Part shown: piece after piece, positions 7,110 through 10,338 of the stretch
Position numbering within the stretch: position 1 is the first letter of the stretch
Layout: every line of letters starts with the position of its first letter
From: Acidobacteriota bacterium
GTDB lineage: Bacteria > Acidobacteriota > Terriglobia > Terriglobales > Acidobacteriaceae
NCBI GenBank assembly: GCA_021809235.1
Contig: JAKBAG010000094.1
Coordinates: 1 to 10,338, forward strand
Length of the DNA stretch: 10,338 bases
Reading direction: 5' to 3'
Made by a program: the position numbers and the translations under genes
The notes under the pieces: generated by a model
What the model was told of the DNA's origin: nothing
The model's database searches: none
The model's input: the letters and a program-made list of their open reading frames with translations, nothing else

Positions 7110-7375
7110 GGTGTATCTGTACGCCCGGATTTCAGCGTGCAGACGAAGCTGTTGCAGCAGATGTTCTCGACGTCCTTCGCTTGGCACACTGGCAACATAC
7201 CGGTATCCGCCGGTTTGCTGTTCGATGAGAAGTGAAGATACACGGTAAAGTAGTCCGGACGCAAACAGCTTGGCAGAACGGCCTTCAGAGCCAGCGGTAC
7301 TGGAGAGTCGCCTGTGTCCTTCATTCGGCACCGGTAACGGTCTGTGTGAGGAAATGAAATCCGGAGCTGGCAGTC

Positions 7376-9319
7376 ATGGCAGACGTCCTCAATCTTGAAA
7401 CCGAGAGCAAACCCCTGAATACCGAATTGGAAACCCCTGAGCTTGAGCCTGCGGCGGAGCAGTCCACACCGTCGTCTGAAACCACCCTTCACCCGGAAGT
7501 CTCTGCAAATGCTGAACCCGAACAGCCTCAGGCTGCCGAAGTTGCCGCAGCCGTAGCCCACGTGGAGCAGGCAACTGCTGCCACTGAGCAGGCTGAAGTT
7601 CATGCCGCCTTCGACGCGGACATGGAATCGGGCACGGATTTTGCTGCCGCCCTGGAAGCCTACGAGCGCGAGCAGGCTGCAGAAGCAGCTGCCGTCGAGG
7701 CCTACGGCGACAGCGTCGTCACCGGCAAGATCGCCAACCTCACCGAGAAGCACGCCGTTATTAATGTAGGACTGAAGTCCGACGGTCTGCTCCCGATCGA
7801 ACAGATTCTCGATCACAATGGCCAGCCGAAGTTCCAGGCCGGCGACATGATCGATGTGGTGATCGAGCGCGAAGAACCCGAGGGCGGCTATCTGGTCAGC
7901 TACGAGAAGGCACAGCGTCTTCGCGTTTGGGATGACATTGAGAAGGCTGCCAACGAGAAGATTGCAGTCATGGGTACGGTGGTGGGCCGCGTGAAAGGCG
8001 GTCTGACTGTGGACATCGGTCTGAAGGCATTCCTGCCCGGCTCTCAGCTGGAGATTCGCCCCGTCCGCAATCTGGATGGCTACCTGGGTCAGCAGATTCA
8101 GGTTCGCGTCATCAAGCTGAACAAGAAGCGCGGCAATGTCGTGGTCAGCCGCAAGGAGCTGCTGGAAGAAGAACAGAACTCCCGCAAGGAAGAGACGCTG
8201 CAGCATCTCAGCGAAGGTGCCATCCTGACCGGTTCGGTGAAGAACCTGACCGACTACGGCGCGTTTGTGGATCTGGGCGGCATTGATGGACTGCTCCACA
8301 TTACTGACATGAGCTGGGGCCGCCTGACGCACCCCCGCGATCTGGTCAATGTGGGCGACGAAATCCAGGTGCAGGTGCTGAAGTTTGATCGGGAAAAGCA
8401 ACGCGTCTCGCTCGGCTTCAAGCAGCTCACCCCCGATCCGTGGCTGGACGCCGTGGAGCGCTATCCTGTGGGAGCACACGTTCAGGGTCGCGTGCTTTCC
8501 GTCACCGATTATGGTGCGTTCATTGAGCTGGAGCAGGGCATCGAGGGACTGGTTCACGTCTCCGAGATGACCTGGTCCAAGCGAATGAAGCACCCGAGCA
8601 AGCTGGTGAAGCCGGGCGATCAGGTGGAGGCTATCGTTCTGGCCGTCAACCCCTCCGACCGTCGGATTTCCCTGGGCATGAAGCAACTCCAGCAGAATCC
8701 GTGGGAGAACCTGACCGAGCGCTACCCATCCGGAACGGAAGTCGAAGGGCGTGTTCGCAATCTGACCGACTTCGGCGCATTCATTGAAATTGAGGATGGC
8801 ATCGACGGTCTGGTGCATGTCTCGAACCTGAGCTGGACCAAGCGCATCAAGCATCCTTCGGAAGTGCTGAAGAAGGGCGAAAAGGTCAAGGCGGTTGTGT
8901 TGGGCGTCGAGCCGGAGAATCGTCGTCTCTCGCTGGGCATCAAGCAGCTCCAGCCGGACGTCTGGGAGACCTTCTTCCGCCAGCATCGCGTCGGCGATGT
9001 GGTCCACGGCAAGGTTCTGCGCACGGCGCAATTCGGAGCCTTTGTGGAAATCTCGGAGGGAGTCGAGGGCCTGTGCCATGTTTCAGAAGCGGTGGATGCC
9101 GAAGGGCATGCACTCACGCTGGAGCAGGGTCAGGAGCACGACTTCAAGATCATCAAGATGAGTGTGGACGAGAAGAAGGTTGGATTGAGCATTCGCGCAG
9201 TGGGCGAGGAAGCCAGCCGCAGCGAAGTGGAAAGCTACAAGGCTCCCACAAGCTCTTCCTCTTCCAGTTCCACCACGACGCTTGGGGATCTGGTCAACTG
9301 GTCGAAATTCCGCCGCTAA
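7376..9319 (+). CDS. rpsA: 30S ribosomal protein S1, six S1 domains with acidic N-terminal extension
   Basis: RNA-binding ribosomal protein S1, 647 residues, which brings mRNA to the 30S subunit during initiation. Six S1/OB-fold repeats are visible: about 111-183, 197-266, 281-351, 366-438, 453-525 and 540-608. Repeats 3-5 are the most regular, with the pattern TDYGAF or TDFGAF, then GLVHVS or GLLHIT and a closing SLG-KQL; repeats 1, 2 and 6 diverge more, as is usual for S1. The first 108 residues are a low-complexity Ala/Glu-rich segment with 25 acidic and only 2 Lys/Arg residues, longer than in the E. coli protein. The tail has seven serines (626-632) and ends LGDLVNWSKFRR. Start ATG at 7376 has GGAG nine bases upstream. 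The gene is followed by a strong terminator, so it is probably monocistronic. The upstream neighbour is a divergent HIT gene, not cmk as in E. coli. Confidence 0.97.
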   Translation: MADVLNLETESKPLNTELETPELEPAAEQSTPSSETTLHPEVSANAEPEQPQAAEVAAAVAHVEQATAATEQAEVHAAFDADMESGTDFAAALEAYEREQAAEAAAVEAYGDSVVTGKIANLTEKHAVINVGLKSDGLLPIEQILDHNGQPKFQAGDMIDVVIEREEPEGGYLVSYEKAQRLRVWDDIEKAANEKIAVMGTVVGRVKGGLTVDIGLKAFLPGSQLEIRPVRNLDGYLGQQIQVRVIKLNKKRGNVVVSRKELLEEEQNSRKEETLQHLSEGAILTGSVKNLTDYGAFVDLGGIDGLLHITDMSWGRLTHPRDLVNVGDEIQVQVLKFDREKQRVSLGFKQLTPDPWLDAVERYPVGAHVQGRVLSVTDYGAFIELEQGIEGLVHVSEMTWSKRMKHPSKLVKPGDQVEAIVLAVNPSDRRISLGMKQLQQNPWENLTERYPSGTEVEGRVRNLTDFGAFIEIEDGIDGLVHVSNLSWTKRIKHPSEVLKKGEKVKAVVLGVEPENRRLSLGIKQLQPDVWETFFRQHRVGDVVHGKVLRTAQFGAFVEISEGVEGLCHVSEAVDAEGHALTLEQGQEHDFKIIKMSVDEKKVGLSIRAVGEEASRSEVESYKAPTSSSSSSSTTTLGDLVNWSKFRR

Positions 9320-9340
9320 CATGGGGAACATCTCCCTGCA

Positions 9341-9372
9341 GAAAGGACCGCCAACCGGCGGTCCTTTCTGTC
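9341..9372 (+). terminator. Intrinsic terminator of rpsA
   Basis: GAAAGGACCGCC (9341-9352) and its exact complement at 9357-9368 form a 12-bp stem with a 4-base loop, 21 bases after the rpsA TAA. The T-rich end of the stem (CCTTTC) and the following TGTC provide the U-rich 3' side. The mirrored A-run means it might also stop minus-strand transcripts. Confidence 0.87.
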
Positions 9373-9421
9373 TCAGCAGCAGTTCCGACCGTTGTAGAGC
9401 AGCCAGCGAAAGGCACAGCCG

Positions 9422-10321
9422 ATGATGGAATCGAAATCTGAACGTCCTCGCCGGGCATGGACGCGCCGGGATCTGTTGAAAGCTTCCGCGCTTGGTGCCG
9501 CTGCGTTGACGTTCTATGCCGGGGAAATAGAGCGGCACTGGCTGGAGCACCGAAAAATCGCCATCCCCATCGCTGGTCTGCGCTCCCAGTTCCACGGCTT
9601 TCGCCTGGCGCAGATCAGCGACATTCATCTGGAAAACTGGACCGAGCCTTACTTCCTTCGCCACGCTGTCGATCAGGTCAATCGAATGCAACCGGATGCC
9701 GTGGTGCTGACAGGGGATTTCATCACCACCCTGGAAGGCCGGAAAGGATTCCCTGCCGAAGCCATGGAAACCTGCGCATCCATTCTTTCCGGACTGCACT
9801 GCCGCACGATCTATGGGATTCTCGGCAACCACGATGCACAGGTTGCCCCGGAAGCCGTGGTGCAGTCGCTGGCTACGCACGGTATTCCCATTCTGCGCAA
9901 CCAATCCGTACCCCTAGAACGCGATGGAGCTCGCTTCTGGCTTGCCGGTATCGATGACATGCTTTCCGGACGTCCCGATCTGGAGAAGACGATACGGCCT
10001 TCGATCCGCAATCTGCCGCAGGAGCCAATCCTCCTGCTGGGGCATGAGCCTGATCCAGCTGTGATCATCGCACGCCATCCAGCCGCAGCCACGGTGCGAC
10101 TGATGCTCAGCGGTCACACCCACGGCGGACAGGTGCGATTGCCCTTTGTCGGCGCACTTACCTTACCCCCCAAGGGCAAGCTTTTTCCGCAGGGGCTGTA
10201 TTCCGTTGGCCCGATGCATCTCTACGTCAACCGCGGCCTGGGTACAGTCGGTGTTCCCTTCCGCTTTGACTGCCCTCCGGAGATCACCGAAATCACCCTG
10301 CTCAGCGCACCTGCTCTATAG
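9422..10321 (+). CDS. Tat-exported metallophosphoesterase (YaeI/YkuE-like)
   Basis: Calcineurin-like metallophosphoesterase of 299 residues. The N-terminus carries a twin-arginine motif, TRRDLLK (14-20), followed by a hydrophobic stretch (about 21-33), as in the E. coli YaeI phosphodiesterase. It is therefore expected to fold in the cytoplasm and be exported or anchored on the periplasmic side. Dimetal-site motifs appear in order: SDIH (Asp67, His69), TGDF (Asp99), GNHD (Asn136, His137, Asp138), GHEPD (His208) and SGHTHGGQ (His232, His234), so the active site looks intact. Members hydrolyse phosphodiester or pyrophosphate bonds; some relatives act on lipid-linked substrates, but the substrate here is unknown. 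Start ATG at 9422 has AAAGG eight bases upstream; ATG at 9425 is also possible. The gene lies 102 bases after rpsA, beyond its terminator. No convincing own promoter was seen in the short gap, so read-through is possible. Confidence 0.94.
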   Translation: MMESKSERPRRAWTRRDLLKASALGAAALTFYAGEIERHWLEHRKIAIPIAGLRSQFHGFRLAQISDIHLENWTEPYFLRHAVDQVNRMQPDAVVLTGDFITTLEGRKGFPAEAMETCASILSGLHCRTIYGILGNHDAQVAPEAVVQSLATHGIPILRNQSVPLERDGARFWLAGIDDMLSGRPDLEKTIRPSIRNLPQEPILLLGHEPDPAVIIARHPAAATVRLMLSGHTHGGQVRLPFVGALTLPPKGKLFPQGLYSVGPMHLYVNRGLGTVGVPFRFDCPPEITEITLLSAPAL

Positions 10322-10338
10322 GCTTGCGGACACGGTGC

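Larger units (their letters stand above)
6882..7375. other. 494-base divergent intergenic region between HIT and rpsA
   Basis: The region holds the HIT -10 element near its left end, a 6-bp hairpin (7010-7027), the rpsA promoter (7077-7109) and a long rpsA leader. Open frames crossing it in either direction have no recognisable protein character: the minus-strand frame upstream of HIT and the frame continuing from the antisense of rpsA both look like noise. No tRNA or known riboswitch was seen. Confidence 0.7.

Noticed and set aside
7197..7206. 10-bp perfect palindrome ATACCGGTAT in the rpsA leader
   Set aside because: A 10-bp palindrome is expected about ten times by chance in a window of this size; no second copy or conserved context was found.
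7161..7235. 24-codon small open frame in the rpsA leader (possible regulatory peptide)
   Set aside because: It has no Shine-Dalgarno site and no motif such as a run of identical codons; short frames of this size occur often by chance.
6882..7331. N-terminal extension of the HIT frame to a start at 7331
   Set aside because: The added 150 residues look like noise, run across the rpsA promoter, and precede the typical HIT N-terminus MDYLWTPWRY.
7354..7398. 14-codon open frame overlapping the rpsA start after GAGGAA
   Set aside because: The ribosome site is too close to its ATG and the frame is very short; the rpsA ATG has its own GGAG.
7100..9079. A 659-codon open frame antisense to rpsA and its leader
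   Set aside because: It mirrors the S1 repeats, has no recognisable domain, and no ribosome site was identified for it. Long antisense frames are expected opposite GC-rich, codon-biased genes.
10322..10338. Resemblance of the last 17 bases to the first 20 (GCTTGC then ACGGTGC)
   Set aside because: Only 13 bases match, with different spacing, and both lie at arbitrary window edges; probably chance, and the flanks cannot be examined.

Overview
The window looks like ordinary chromosomal DNA from an acidobacterium, probably class Terriglobia (Acidobacteriaceae-like). This is inferred from the very large receptor with an N-terminal carboxypeptidase-regulatory-like domain, which is typical of that phylum, a HIT protein opening with the residues MDYLWTPWRY, an S1 protein with a long acidic head, and a moderately GC-rich composition. 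No database search was possible. No mobile element, CRISPR array, tRNA or rRNA was seen.

Layout. Five genes fill most of the window. On the minus strand, reading right to left, are a HIT-family nucleotide hydrolase/phosphorylase (6315-6881), a 1271-residue TonB-dependent receptor (2244-6059) and a secreted S9 prolyl-oligopeptidase-type peptidase (36-2120). On the plus strand are ribosomal protein S1 (rpsA, 7376-9319) and a Tat-targeted metallophosphoesterase (9422-10321). HIT and rpsA diverge from a 494-base intergenic region. Clear intrinsic terminators follow the receptor gene (2191-2220, minus) and rpsA (9341-9368, plus), so most units look monocistronic.

How the genes may work together. 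The receptor and peptidase are adjacent and codirectional, and both carry export signals. Outer-membrane uptake of a peptide-like ligand followed by periplasmic cleavage is a reasonable inference, but the terminator between them argues against one simple operon. S1 is core translation machinery. The HIT protein probably handles dinucleoside polyphosphates or related nucleotides, and the metallophosphoesterase acts outside the cytoplasm.

Points worth a second look are mostly regulatory. They are an AT-rich inverted repeat overlapping the predicted receptor promoter, a predicted 5' leader of about 260 nt on rpsA, a possibly leaderless HIT mRNA, and two genes whose real starts are GTG codons with good Shine-Dalgarno sites rather than the upstream ATG. 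No convincing new multi-gene system was found.
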